DNA of 64,000 nucleotides from Sphingobacterium sp. ML3W (lineage in GTDB: Bacteria; Bacteroidota; Bacteroidia; Sphingobacteriales; Sphingobacteriaceae): positions 4,216,001 to 4,280,000 of the forward strand of contig NZ_CP009278.1 in assembly GCF_000747525.1 (NCBI RefSeq), given 5' to 3'. Under the pieces are notes generated by a model that worked only from the letters and a program-made list of their open reading frames with translations, had not been told where the DNA came from and did not search any database. Below, piece by piece: positions 44,835-54,753 of the stretch; position 1 is the stretch's first letter, and each line of letters starts with the position of its first letter. The position numbers and the translations under genes are program-made.

Positions 44835-47699
44835 TTATTTTAATTTAGTCTTTAACGATTTACCCGTATAAGAAATCATCTTTGACTTTTTAGCTTTTAA
44901 GTCTATCCCCGTGGCATGCTCAGCATCGACAAAGATGACATTGAATTTCCGATCGTTCAACATACCGTCAAACGTGCCAATGCGATCTGCTAAAAACAAT
45001 GTTTTAGTCTTGTTATCAAACCTTAGGTCGATACGAGCATATTTTCCTTGCTCATAATTATAATTGACTCCCTCATCTTCATAAATCGAAAATTGCCCAT
45101 CAGCGCCATCGTAAACATAGAGATCGATTAAATCTTGTTTTCTTTCCGATGTATATTGCATGGTCTCACCTACGGGTAAGATTGATCCCGCTTTTACAAA
45201 GACAGGCATACGATCATAGGAAGCTTGGACCACAATATTTTGTCCCCCGCTAGTGACCTGTCCGGTATATAAATTATACCAATCCATCCCCTCTGGTAAA
45301 TGTACTGTTCTAGAAGTAGCCCCCATTTCAGTAACTGGATTGATCAATAAAGATGGTCCCCATAAGTATTGATCATTAATATCAAAACCATTCTTATCCT
45401 TAGGGAAATCCATCGCCAGTCCACGAATCATCGAATAATCATCAAAGAAAGTCTTTGCCGCTAAGCTGTAATTATAAGCCAGCAGCCTATACCTAAGATT
45501 GATGTAATAGACCATGCTTTTATAAGCAGGATGATTTTCTGGGGCAATATTAAAAGGTTCACGATATGGAAACTGACCATGAGCACGAAATATGGGTAAG
45601 AAAGTTCCATATTGAAACCATCTTGTATTCATTTCACGCCATTCTTCCTGATCAGTTGTATTCGGCTCATGGAACCTATTCTCTACTAAGAAACCTCCAG
45701 CATCCATGGTCCAGTAGGGTGTTCCAGACATCGAGAAATTAATTCCTGCGGAGATCTGATCTTTCATATCATGCCATCTCGAAGCGATGTCTCCACTCCA
45801 TGCGGCTGCGGCATACCGCTGTTGTCCAGCAAAAAATGAACGAGTTAAAATAAATACCCGCTTATTTGGGTCAGTTTCTCGTTGCCCCTCATAGATTCCT
45901 TTGGCATTTTGTAGCGGGAATGCGTTGTAATAACGAACAGATGACCCTATACTTGGTTGAAATACCGACTTACGCTCATCCAGATCAATATTTGAATGAA
46001 CATCAGGTTCGCTGGCATCCATCCACCAAGCATCTACACCTATTTGGAAAAGATTTTTATCCAATAATTGCCAAAACCCATCGCGCGCGCCTTGATTAAA
46101 TGGATCATAAAAAGTAGATGTATACCCCTTTCCAATCCAATCTTTACGTCCATCATAAATATTTCGGGTGTAAATCCATTTGTTATCCTTAAACAGATTG
46201 TATACGGAAGACTCTTCATTGATTTTGGGCCATGCCGAAATCATCAACCTATAATTTTGGTCGTGCAATTTTTTAATCATTCCAGATGCATCAGGGAAGC
46301 GTTTTTGATCAAATTTTTGACTTCCCCAATCAGGTTCAGACCAATAAGACCAATCCTGTACGATATTATCAATGGGAATTTTTCTCCTACGGAATTCTGA
46401 AGCCACCTCTTCCACCTCGGCCTGCGTTTTATAACGTTCCCGACTTTGCCAAAAGCCAAAACTCCACAACGGCATTATTGGCGCTTTTCCTGATAATTGT
46501 CGATACCCAGATACTACATCATCCATAGATTTTCCATGTACAAAATAATAATCAATGGCATCCCCCGCTTCAGAATTAAAGGAGAACAGATTTTTACGTT
46601 GTTCTGGGATAGGGCTTTGCCAATTTAAGGTGAAATAAGATTCTCCTCCATCGGGTAACCATTCCATACGAATATCATGATCAACACCTTTATTGAACTC
46701 GCGCTCAATTTCAAAAGTTCCCGCATTCCAAGATTGCCTCCAACGGTCGGCAACCAACTCCCCATCTATCCAAACTTTCATATAGCCTGAGTATTTAAAA
46801 TGAAGAATGTGTTTACCTGAGTATGGCGACGAAATACGGCCTTCATAGATGACCTTGCTATCTACCAGTTTTACATCTTTGGGAAACTTATGCTGATCGG
46901 TCAAGTAACCATATTCAATAATCGATTCCGGACGTGATGTGAAAACCTCATCAGGTTTATTCTTATTGATGTAGGTTGCTGTCAACCATCCTTGTTCCCC
47001 TTCCTTAGAAGTCAATTTAAATGCATTGAGTGGTAATAAAGAACGTACATCTCCCGCTTTCGTGATCGAATAGTTGTGCCATAGCAGCCCATAGTTGTTT
47101 GTCGAAATCAAAAAGGGTATTCCAATTTCAGTATTATATTGTAGTAAAGTCACTTGTTTACCGCGATTGTAATTCATTACAGCGCTTTGATGTTGCCCTA
47201 ATCCATATATACCCTCAGTCGTGTCAACAACAAAATCTTGATTCAATTTGTAAAAAGCATCGCCACTATAGCTATCTGCAATAAATGCATCTGCATTTCT
47301 TTTGGACTCACTAAACACTCTTTTCCCTGATAAATCGAAAAATTCGACTTTACCACTGAATAATGAAACTTTGGCAATAAGATCTGCTGTTGTCAAGTTT
47401 ACAGTCGAATCGGTGGATTGAACTGCAAATGATTTAAGATCACGGTGCAATGAATCCACAATGACCAAACTCGCTTGCGTAGGAAATGGATTACCATAAG
47501 GTAGAGCAGTAACGCGAATAATGTTGTCGGTAATAGCATCAAGATAGACATCCTGATCAATAGCAGTCTCGGACTCTTTAAAACTGACCTTTACGCCAGA
47601 CTGCGTTTTAATAAAATTTGATTTGCTTACCTGTCCATTTCCATGATGGACTAGAGCAAATAGCATAATACCGCTCAAAGCAAACTTTAGGTTTTGCAT
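44835..47699 (-). CDS. GH31 alpha-glycosidase with PA14 insert (alpha-xylosidase-like)
   Basis: Removes alpha-linked terminal sugars, probably xylose or glucose, in the periplasm or at the cell surface. The 954 residues have a signal peptide (to about NGQ, 23), an N-terminal galactose-mutarotase-like beta domain, a PA14-type domain inserted at about 230-365 (YEGRISSPYSGKHILHFKYSG as short pieces), then the GH31 barrel: catalytic nucleophile Asp561 in WWMDASEPD and acid/base Asp637 in AAWSGDIASRWHDM. PA14 inserts occur in xyloglucan-active alpha-xylosidases, which favours that activity; alpha-glucosidase remains possible. First gene of the PUL operon. Confidence 0.88.
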   Translation of the reverse strand: MQNLKFALSGIMLFALVHHGNGQVSKSNFIKTQSGVKVSFKESETAIDQDVYLDAITDNIIRVTALPYGNPFPTQASLVIVDSLHRDLKSFAVQSTDSTVNLTTADLIAKVSLFSGKVEFFDLSGKRVFSESKRNADAFIADSYSGDAFYKLNQDFVVDTTEGIYGLGQHQSAVMNYNRGKQVTLLQYNTEIGIPFLISTNNYGLLWHNYSITKAGDVRSLLPLNAFKLTSKEGEQGWLTATYINKNKPDEVFTSRPESIIEYGYLTDQHKFPKDVKLVDSKVIYEGRISSPYSGKHILHFKYSGYMKVWIDGELVADRWRQSWNAGTFEIEREFNKGVDHDIRMEWLPDGGESYFTLNWQSPIPEQRKNLFSFNSEAGDAIDYYFVHGKSMDDVVSGYRQLSGKAPIMPLWSFGFWQSRERYKTQAEVEEVASEFRRRKIPIDNIVQDWSYWSEPDWGSQKFDQKRFPDASGMIKKLHDQNYRLMISAWPKINEESSVYNLFKDNKWIYTRNIYDGRKDWIGKGYTSTFYDPFNQGARDGFWQLLDKNLFQIGVDAWWMDASEPDVHSNIDLDERKSVFQPSIGSSVRYYNAFPLQNAKGIYEGQRETDPNKRVFILTRSFFAGQQRYAAAAWSGDIASRWHDMKDQISAGINFSMSGTPYWTMDAGGFLVENRFHEPNTTDQEEWREMNTRWFQYGTFLPIFRAHGQFPYREPFNIAPENHPAYKSMVYYINLRYRLLAYNYSLAAKTFFDDYSMIRGLAMDFPKDKNGFDINDQYLWGPSLLINPVTEMGATSRTVHLPEGMDWYNLYTGQVTSGGQNIVVQASYDRMPVFVKAGSILPVGETMQYTSERKQDLIDLYVYDGADGQFSIYEDEGVNYNYEQGKYARIDLRFDNKTKTLFLADRIGTFDGMLNDRKFNVIFVDAEHATGIDLKAKKSKMISYTGKSLKTKLK

Positions 47700-47743
47700 A
47701 TATAAAAATGATTTATTGGTTTATTTTATTGGTATTTTTCCCT

Positions 47744-47834
47744 TTACCATATCAATTGGTAAGGTCAAATATAGGTATGTACAGGCCGCTAGTAGGGGTA
47801 TCATTTGTTAACAATTGGGGTACATTATGTTAAC
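47744..47834 (-). promoter_or_regulatory. PUL operon promoter and candidate regulator sites
   Basis: On the minus strand TATATTTG (47773-47766) is a perfect -7 element with no good -33 box, as expected for an activated promoter. Upstream, two identical GTTAAC sites (47829-47834 and 47807-47812) are 22 bases apart, two helix turns, a spacing suited to a dimeric AraC-type activator. A TTACCA/TGGTAA inverted repeat (47744-47749, 47757-47762) overlaps the expected start of transcription. Confidence 0.5.
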
Positions 47835-47877
47835 AGACCTGACAAAGGAATTTTAATAAACAAGACAAGACACTACA

Positions 47878-50800
47878 CTACAGTATTTTACGATAATAAG
47901 ATGGTAAGTTCCCAAAAGTGGTCTTAAAATATTTACTAAATTGTTTTGGATTGCCAAACCCTACTTCATACGCAATTTCAGAAATTGAAAATTTTGAATG
48001 CTGTATAAGATGCATTGCTCTTTTCAATCGGATATACCTAATATACTCCGTCGGAGAATACCCCGTAATGGCTAATATTTTTTTATAAAGACCTACCCGA
48101 GTCATATGCATTCTTCCTGCCAATATTTCGACAGATAAAGTCGAGTCTGACAAATCCCGTTCGACTTCAATAATTACTTCCCGAATAAATTTCTCATCGG
48201 CAGATTCAATCTCAGGTTGACTAAGTTCTATAGCGATTTGTTTTTGATATTTCTTAACGAGCGAAGATTTTTGATTCAGCACACTCGCAATTTTTGATTT
48301 CAACAATTCAAAATTAAATGGTTTGAGAATATAATCAGAAGCACCGGCTCGAAGAGCCTGTAGTTGAATATGCTCATCCATGACTGCTGTAACCATAAGA
48401 ACAGGAATATGTCGGTAGCGGTCCGATGATTTCAAATAAGTGCAAAAATCAATTCCACTTTCATCCGGTAATTGAATATCAGCAATGACCAAATCATATT
48501 CTTTTTGAGACAGGTAATCCTTCGCCTCCTTAACAGAGCAAACACCATCAATAAGAAATTCATCCGTTAAATTTCTTTTCAAATAATCTAAAAATTCCAG
48601 ATGATCCTCAATGAGCAAAATTTGATTTTTCTTGGCCGTGTGGTCTGACGCAACCGCTATGGGCATACTGACCGTCTCTATTGGTATTGCGACAACAAAA
48701 CTAGTTCCCCGCCCCTCTACACTATCAATTGAAATATTTCCATTCAGAAACTCCACATAATCCTTAACGATAGAAAGACCAATACCTGTCCCTTGATTCA
48801 AACGGCCATTCTTTACATCATATTGAAAATAACGATCAAAAATTCGAGATTGGTATTCTTCGGGTATCCCAGGACCTTCGTCCTTAATTTCTAATCGCCA
48901 AACATCAAAATCATTAATTTGTTCCTCAATAGTAACCCCAACAGTCACCTTACCTCCAGACTTACTAAATTTAATTGCATTTGACAGTAAATTGAAAAGG
49001 ATACTTTCAATTTTCCCTTTATCAAAATTACCTAGATAATGCTCCCGGTCATAACTTGCCTCTATATACAGAGAATTTACTTCGGCCAATTGGAAAAATG
49101 GTGCAATCTGTTCTTTATTAAAAAGAATCAAATCACCATATTCATCCATACGGTTAATCTGATTTTTTTCTAACTTTCTAAAATCCAACAATTGATTAAC
49201 CAAAATCAATAAACGCGAAGCATTCTTATTGATCAGCCTTAAATCTTCCTTCTTCTGCACATCTGTTTCCTTTTGCAGAAGCTGCTCAGAAGGTGTTAAG
49301 ATTAAACTGATCGGAGTCCTAAACTCGTGACTTACATTGGTGAAAAAACGAGTTTTCAACTCGTCCAGCTCTCTTGCCTGTAAAGCCTGTTCAGTCACCA
49401 AAATCAATTGGTTTCTGGTCTTTGAACGTAATTTCAACCAAGCCTGCCATAAGTAAGCACAAGAGATCAAAACCAGTACATAGAGCAATAATGCCCACGA
49501 CGATTTCCAAAAAGGAGGCGCTATAGCAAGTGTCAATAATAATGTTTTCTCAGACCAACTTTCATTATCCACAGAATGCCTAATATAAAATTTATATGAT
49601 TTTGAATCGAGATTGGTAAAATTTGCTTTCATGGTACCAGTCTCAAAATCAAACCATTCATCACTTAATCCATCCAGCTGGTACTGATATATACGATTAT
49701 CCTGTTGCAAATAATTAAATGATGATAATTCAAGTGAAATAGCATTTTGATTATATGGAAGTTTTAATTTCTTCACATCAATCAACGACTCATTAAGAAT
49801 AACCTGACCATTTAAGCGTTCACCAACATTTATTTTGCGATTAAAAAGATAGATATTAGATAATACAGGTCTTAAATTTTCCTTTGAACCCCAGATCATA
49901 TTAGGGTCAATGATATTATACCCCTTGGGCCCACCAAATATAAGTTGTCCATTACGCATCTTCAAAGCCGAATTTTCATTAAATACATTGCTCTGAAGCC
50001 CTTGCTCCTTATTAAAATTACGAATTACAAATTGACTAGCATCTTTAATGGGAACGATTTCAGACAAACCCTTTGCCGAGGATGCCCACATGTTATTCTT
50101 GTTATCTAAAACCAATGTCAATATACCATTATCGATTAACCCATCCCCCATATTCAAATATCGGATAGTATCATTTTGAATAATATTTATACCCTCCTGC
50201 GTAGCCACCCAAATATGCCCCAACTCATCCTCCTTGATATCATAAATCAAATCATTAGAAAGACGTAATTTCCCTTCTCTTTCATTAATATGTTTAATTT
50301 GACCATTTGGTGTAATCAATTCAATACCGGTAGCAGTTCCAACCCAAATGTTTTTTTTAGAATCTTCAAACAGAACTGACACATATGTACTGGAAATAGG
50401 CTTTCCCTCACGAGAACGGAACGGAAAAAATCTTTCATGTTCCTGATTAAACAAATATAGACCAGCAGATAACGTTCCTATCCAGAAGCGTCCTCTTGAA
50501 TCTTCAAATATTTCCCATACACTATCCCCCGGTAAACGAGCTGGTCCAGTACCCTTATCATATGTTTTAAACGTTTTACCATCGAATCGGCTCAATCCTC
50601 CATGATAAGTACCTACCCAAAGTATATTCTTATTATCCAAATAGAGACTTACTACAACATCACTAGGTATGGAATTTTGATCGCTCGGATCGTGTTTATA
50701 TTGCTTATAGATTTTATTTTCAACATCATAATGGAGTAAACCACCACCATTCGTACCGATCCATAAATTATCATGATCATCTTGAATAAAACGATTAACA

Positions 50801-51879
50801 TCATCAAAAGGTAATGTTTTAGAATTGCCAGCATAATTTTGGTAAACAGGAAATAACAATAAGTTTGGATGATAATAACTTATTCCACCCTTATACGTTC
50901 CAACCCAGATTATCCCTTTTGGATCCTTATAAAGAGAAGTGATACTGTTGTAAGGCAAACTTCTTAAATTATATTCTTCATGACCTATAATGTCAATAGA
51001 TCCCGTCTTCTTATCAAACACATTGATTCCCCCATGATCAGTAGCTAACCAAATCAAACCATGCTCATCTTGAACAATATTTCCAACAAAAACATTTGAC
51101 AGCCGTTCTTTAATAGGAATGATTTCATTTGATCCATCTTTAATCCAAAATGCACCTATTGGGATATCTTTTGAATGCACCCACAAATCTCCTTCTCCAT
51201 CTATAAAAAGACGATAATTAACACGCTGTATATCAACCGGCAAAGCAAATTCCTTTATTCGTTTCCAAGATCTATTATGGATTAATTGAACCAAGCCATT
51301 GTCATATACAACCCAAAAAGATTCTTTCGAGAAATTCAAAACATCAACAATTTTTCGACCTTTTATGGATGGGAAAAATCTTGCTTTTTTTAATTGAGTA
51401 TCGAATAAAACAAGTGAACTATCTTTATATAAGACCGCGAATTCATTATTGCCGAAAGAACGAATAATCTCTGGGTCGCCAGAAGGTAGATTCCAAATAC
51501 GTAGAATAGAGTCAATATTTTGAGTAATAGTTCCTCTTTTTTGATCATATACATTCATTTTCGAATGCGTACGAATCCATATTTGTCCCTCAGGTCCCTC
51601 AAATAATCCTGAAATGGGATTGCTACTCAACCCAGAACCTTTGTTGGATGAATAACGAAAATTTGTAAATTGAAGTCCATCAAATCTACTCAATCCAGAT
51701 TCTGTACCAAACCACATATAGTTATACTGATCTCGTAGCGTACAATTAATATGATTATGAACTAAACCTTGATCTGATGTAATATTTTTAAAAGAATAGC
51801 CTATACCTTGACTGAAACAAAAATTAGTAATCCATGAAAAAATAAGCATAAAGCTCAAAAGTAGGGCATTACGGAGCAT
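47878..51879 (-). CDS. Hybrid two-component system sensor/regulator (HTCS) of the PUL
   Basis: One-protein signalling system that senses a glycan fragment and activates PUL genes. The start is placed at 51879 (1333 residues), where MLRNALLLSFMLIFSW makes a good signal peptide; an upstream in-frame ATG at 51978 would bury it. A periplasmic double beta-propeller of regulator-propeller repeats (W-GT-GGG-style, e.g. NLWIGTNGGGLLHYD) fills about 20-690, then a Y_Y_Y domain, a membrane helix (LLLYVLVLISCAYLW), HisKA with His in FFTNVSHEFRTPISL, HATPase (RLNQGTGIGLSIVKD), a receiver (IADIQLPDESGIDF) and an AraC-type HTH at the end (EVGFGNPKQFSKYFK). It sits upstream on the same strand. Confidence 0.92.
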   Translation of the reverse strand: MLRNALLLSFMLIFSWITNFCFSQGIGYSFKNITSDQGLVHNHINCTLRDQYNYMWFGTESGLSRFDGLQFTNFRYSSNKGSGLSSNPISGLFEGPEGQIWIRTHSKMNVYDQKRGTITQNIDSILRIWNLPSGDPEIIRSFGNNEFAVLYKDSSLVLFDTQLKKARFFPSIKGRKIVDVLNFSKESFWVVYDNGLVQLIHNRSWKRIKEFALPVDIQRVNYRLFIDGEGDLWVHSKDIPIGAFWIKDGSNEIIPIKERLSNVFVGNIVQDEHGLIWLATDHGGINVFDKKTGSIDIIGHEEYNLRSLPYNSITSLYKDPKGIIWVGTYKGGISYYHPNLLLFPVYQNYAGNSKTLPFDDVNRFIQDDHDNLWIGTNGGGLLHYDVENKIYKQYKHDPSDQNSIPSDVVVSLYLDNKNILWVGTYHGGLSRFDGKTFKTYDKGTGPARLPGDSVWEIFEDSRGRFWIGTLSAGLYLFNQEHERFFPFRSREGKPISSTYVSVLFEDSKKNIWVGTATGIELITPNGQIKHINEREGKLRLSNDLIYDIKEDELGHIWVATQEGINIIQNDTIRYLNMGDGLIDNGILTLVLDNKNNMWASSAKGLSEIVPIKDASQFVIRNFNKEQGLQSNVFNENSALKMRNGQLIFGGPKGYNIIDPNMIWGSKENLRPVLSNIYLFNRKINVGERLNGQVILNESLIDVKKLKLPYNQNAISLELSSFNYLQQDNRIYQYQLDGLSDEWFDFETGTMKANFTNLDSKSYKFYIRHSVDNESWSEKTLLLTLAIAPPFWKSSWALLLYVLVLISCAYLWQAWLKLRSKTRNQLILVTEQALQARELDELKTRFFTNVSHEFRTPISLILTPSEQLLQKETDVQKKEDLRLINKNASRLLILVNQLLDFRKLEKNQINRMDEYGDLILFNKEQIAPFFQLAEVNSLYIEASYDREHYLGNFDKGKIESILFNLLSNAIKFSKSGGKVTVGVTIEEQINDFDVWRLEIKDEGPGIPEEYQSRIFDRYFQYDVKNGRLNQGTGIGLSIVKDYVEFLNGNISIDSVEGRGTSFVVAIPIETVSMPIAVASDHTAKKNQILLIEDHLEFLDYLKRNLTDEFLIDGVCSVKEAKDYLSQKEYDLVIADIQLPDESGIDFCTYLKSSDRYRHIPVLMVTAVMDEHIQLQALRAGASDYILKPFNFELLKSKIASVLNQKSSLVKKYQKQIAIELSQPEIESADEKFIREVIIEVERDLSDSTLSVEILAGRMHMTRVGLYKKILAITGYSPTEYIRYIRLKRAMHLIQHSKFSISEIAYEVGFGNPKQFSKYFKTTFGNLPSYYRKIL

Positions 51880-52185
51880 CAAATTTACAATTAGTAGTTT
51901 AGCACCAATGATAGCAAAAATATAATTAAATAAAAAGAAAATATTCCCAGACAAATGTTTATTGCCATCACATCGCATATTTGCGATTGATTAAATGTAA
52001 ACCAATCTAGCAGTTTAGCTATCAGGCATCAACTTATATCGATAAACCAAGTGGTTACTTTATCGGAACATGCTTATTCAACGTAATATGCAGAATCATG
52101 CTATCCATTAACAGCCTATCGCTACGAATAGACGGTTTTCAATAATTAGACAATCAAATCCTACAATTTATTATTAAATTTAGTA

Positions 52186-53139
52186 ATGGAAAAAATAGAT
52201 CGAGAAGACATATCTATTACTAGCAAACACAGTAATAGATCAAAAGAGCAGATAAAAAAGCTCCTAGAACAATATGTATATGCGAACAACGAAGATTGGA
52301 GAAAATTCATAAATCTATTTTTACTCATATTAGGAATAGGATTTTTTGTATCTGGAGTCATATTTTTCTTTGCATACAATTGGGCTGACCTCAATAAGTT
52401 CATGAAAATTGGAATTGTACTTATCTTACTTATAACGACTGTAGTTTGTGGAATCCAATTAAAGATAAAGGAGTCTTATAAAAATATGCTTCTTACCGCT
52501 GCTTCAGTAATCGTAGGGCTATTATTTGCAATATTTGGCCAAATATATCAAACTGGAGCTAATGCCTATGATTTTTTTCTAGCTTGGACACTGTTCATTA
52601 CCATCTGGGTCTTAGCAATTAATTTCTATCCCCTTTGGCTCCTATATATGATTTTATTCAATACCACAATCATACTGTTCAATGAACAAGTACAGAACAA
52701 TTTTGATACGAATGCATTAACAACACTTATTTTTCTCATCAATGGTATTACCTTGGTCGCACTCCTAATTTACAGTAAAAGGAAAAATAACAACATTCCA
52801 CTCTGGTTTAGAAATACGTTGGTACTTATAGTCACTACGATAGCTACCATTGGTATGATCGATATAATTTTTTACGCTAAATTTCCAGAAGGTTTATTAT
52901 TAACCTCCGGTACGCTCGGTTTCTTTATATACGGCATAATTTACGCACTCTCGACTAAAAGTACTTTCTTTATAGCGACCATATCATTCAGTCTATTAAT
53001 CCTAATCAATAGTCTACTGATTAAAATTTTTGAAAACGAAGCTGTCTTAATCCTGGTCAGTATTGTTGTCATTATTGCGACAACGGCAATTATTAAATTA
53101 TTACTAACTCTTCAAAGAAAGTGGAACAATGACAAATAA
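52186..53139 (+). CDS. DUF2157 membrane protein
   Basis: A 317-residue protein with a short cytoplasmic N-terminus (SKEQIKKLLEQYVY) and about eight membrane helices. FFAYNWADLNKFMKI and AIFGQIYQTGANAYDFFLAWTLF are the conserved DUF2157 segments. Function is unknown. It begins a rightward trio; its end overlaps the next gene by 11 bases. The upstream spacer has a TAAATTTA box three bases before the ATG, one mismatch from TAnnTTTG. Confidence 0.87.
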   Translation: MEKIDREDISITSKHSNRSKEQIKKLLEQYVYANNEDWRKFINLFLLILGIGFFVSGVIFFFAYNWADLNKFMKIGIVLILLITTVVCGIQLKIKESYKNMLLTAASVIVGLLFAIFGQIYQTGANAYDFFLAWTLFITIWVLAINFYPLWLLYMILFNTTIILFNEQVQNNFDTNALTTLIFLINGITLVALLIYSKRKNNNIPLWFRNTLVLIVTTIATIGMIDIIFYAKFPEGLLLTSGTLGFFIYGIIYALSTKSTFFIATISFSLLILINSLLIKIFENEAVLILVSIVVIIATTAIIKLLLTLQRKWNNDK

Positions 53140-54220
53140 TCAAGAACTATTAAAAAAGATAGAGGCACTAACCCACGATAGCGAAGCTGGATTTCAAATC
53201 AATAATCAAAAAGTCGTTGAAGAGTATCAGCATCTGAAAGAAAATAGAACCAACATAGCCATAAAAATATTGTCGATACTTGGAATTATCCTAAGTGTTT
53301 TAAGTTTTTTAGCTGCATTACTATTTCTCAATCTGTTGGATGAAAAATTAAACCTGATTATCAGTGGTGCCCTATTACTAATCCTTTCGATAGTAGGCCT
53401 TAAAAAATATAGCAGTATTATCATTGACACTGCGAGTATAACATTGTACGCAGTAGGAGGCTGGATGTTGATTTATGGTCTCGATACAAATAATACAAAC
53501 TTGATATTAGTATTATGTATAGTGATTAGCTCATGCACACTCGTAATCGTGCAGCGCTATCTCTTATCTCTTCTTAATATGCTTTGTATCATTTACGCCA
53601 TATTTGCTTTAATAGCTAATAACTTTGAAAATATGATTTACTTCGCATTTGCTAATGCTTTAATCGTAGTCGCCTTATTCTTAATTTCAAATCATGAAGC
53701 ATTCATAATTTCGAAACGAAACTTCATCAGTCAAATTCAACAACCTTTACGAACAGCATTATTCTTATCCACCTTAGCAACAACAGCGTACATTGTACTT
53801 TCACATTTCGACACCTATGAAAATAGCGTAAACACTAGCTCAATAGCCTTATATCTAACATCGATTACCTATGCGGTTGCAATTATATATATGATTCACA
53901 AAATCATGCTCAAACTTGGTATCACTAATACAAAATTGCGCATCACGATCTATACACTAAGCTTAATGATTTTAATTGCAACTATAATCAATCCGGGAAT
54001 ATCAGCATCCATTTTCCTTATTTTACTATGCTTCTATTATCAATATAAGTTTGGTCTTTCATTGTCCATAATTGCAATGCCATTTTTTCTATGGCATTTT
54101 TACTACAATCTCAACTTTACATTATTGACCAAGTCCATCCTATTACTTGCCTCAGGAGCATTATTTATAGCCGCATATTTTGTTATCAACATCACTAAAG
54201 ACCAACATGAAGAATTATAG
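53129..54220 (+). CDS. DUF4401 membrane protein
   Basis: A 363-residue integral membrane protein with about ten helices separated by short loops, after a soluble N-terminus rich in Glu, Gln and Asn (residues 1-45). Its pattern, and its position between DUF2157 and GDYXXLXY genes, identify it as the DUF4401 member of that conserved trio. It overlaps DUF2157 by 11 bases and the following gene by 14, which implies coupled translation and probably a complex. No substrate or enzyme motif is visible. Confidence 0.78.
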   Translation: MTNNQELLKKIEALTHDSEAGFQINNQKVVEEYQHLKENRTNIAIKILSILGIILSVLSFLAALLFLNLLDEKLNLIISGALLLILSIVGLKKYSSIIIDTASITLYAVGGWMLIYGLDTNNTNLILVLCIVISSCTLVIVQRYLLSLLNMLCIIYAIFALIANNFENMIYFAFANALIVVALFLISNHEAFIISKRNFISQIQQPLRTALFLSTLATTAYIVLSHFDTYENSVNTSSIALYLTSITYAVAIIYMIHKIMLKLGITNTKLRITIYTLSLMILIATIINPGISASIFLILLCFYYQYKFGLSLSIIAMPFFLWHFYYNLNFTLLTKSILLLASGALFIAAYFVINITKDQHEEL

Positions 54221-54695
54221 AAACTGGATAATCGCTGTTAATCTACTGGCAATAATCGCTTATTTTAGCTATACAGTAATCGAAAAAGAACGCACATTAA
54301 GACATGGAAAACTCATTCTTCTAGCATTGGCACCTGTAGATCCTAGATCACTTATGCAAGGTGATTATATGCGTTTAAGGTATAGTATCGCAGACAGCAT
54401 AGACCTACATACAGCCGCCCCGAGAGGTTATCTCGTTGTTAGGTTGAATGAGCAAGGTATAGCGAAAGGAATTCGGATACAAGACGATGCACTCCCCCTA
54501 AACAAAGGCGAAATATTAATAAAATATACCTTATCCAATAGAAACGCCTTAAACATTGGCGCCGAATCATATTTCTTTCAAGAAGGGCATGCTGTAAAGT
54601 ATGAACATGCTAAGTTTGGAGGACTTAGAGTAGATGAAAAAGGAAATAGTTTATTGATTGGACTTTATAATGAAAAGGAAAAATTCATTGAATAA
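54207..54695 (+). CDS. GDYXXLXY family protein
   Basis: A 162-residue protein with one N-terminal membrane helix (WIIAVNLLAIIAYFSYTV) and a soluble, probably periplasmic, domain holding the family motif GDYMRLRYS (about residues 52-60) preceded by LAPVDPRSLMQ. The ATG at 54207 is chosen because it opens MKNYRNW directly before the helix; earlier in-frame codons would add a tail overlapping DUF4401. It is the third gene of the trio and carries a terminator right at its stop. Confidence 0.85.
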   Translation: MKNYRNWIIAVNLLAIIAYFSYTVIEKERTLRHGKLILLALAPVDPRSLMQGDYMRLRYSIADSIDLHTAAPRGYLVVRLNEQGIAKGIRIQDDALPLNKGEILIKYTLSNRNALNIGAESYFFQEGHAVKYEHAKFGGLRVDEKGNSLLIGLYNEKEKFIE

Positions 54696-54738
54696 AACAT
54701 AAAAGGCGATGAATATAATTCATCGCCTTTTATGTTTT
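54694..54738. terminator. Two-way terminator between GDYXXLXY gene and atpG
   Basis: A perfect 21-bp stem (54694-54714 with 54718-54738), three-base loop, overlapping the GDYXXLXY stop codon. T-rich ends suit both directions; it also ends the leftward atp operon. Confidence 0.85.
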
Positions 54739-54753
54739 TATTATTAAGCTTTA

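Noticed and set aside
51880..51978. N-terminal 33-residue extension of the hybrid sensor
   Set aside because: It would put a second hydrophobic stretch before the signal peptide; ATG 51879 gives a clean leader.
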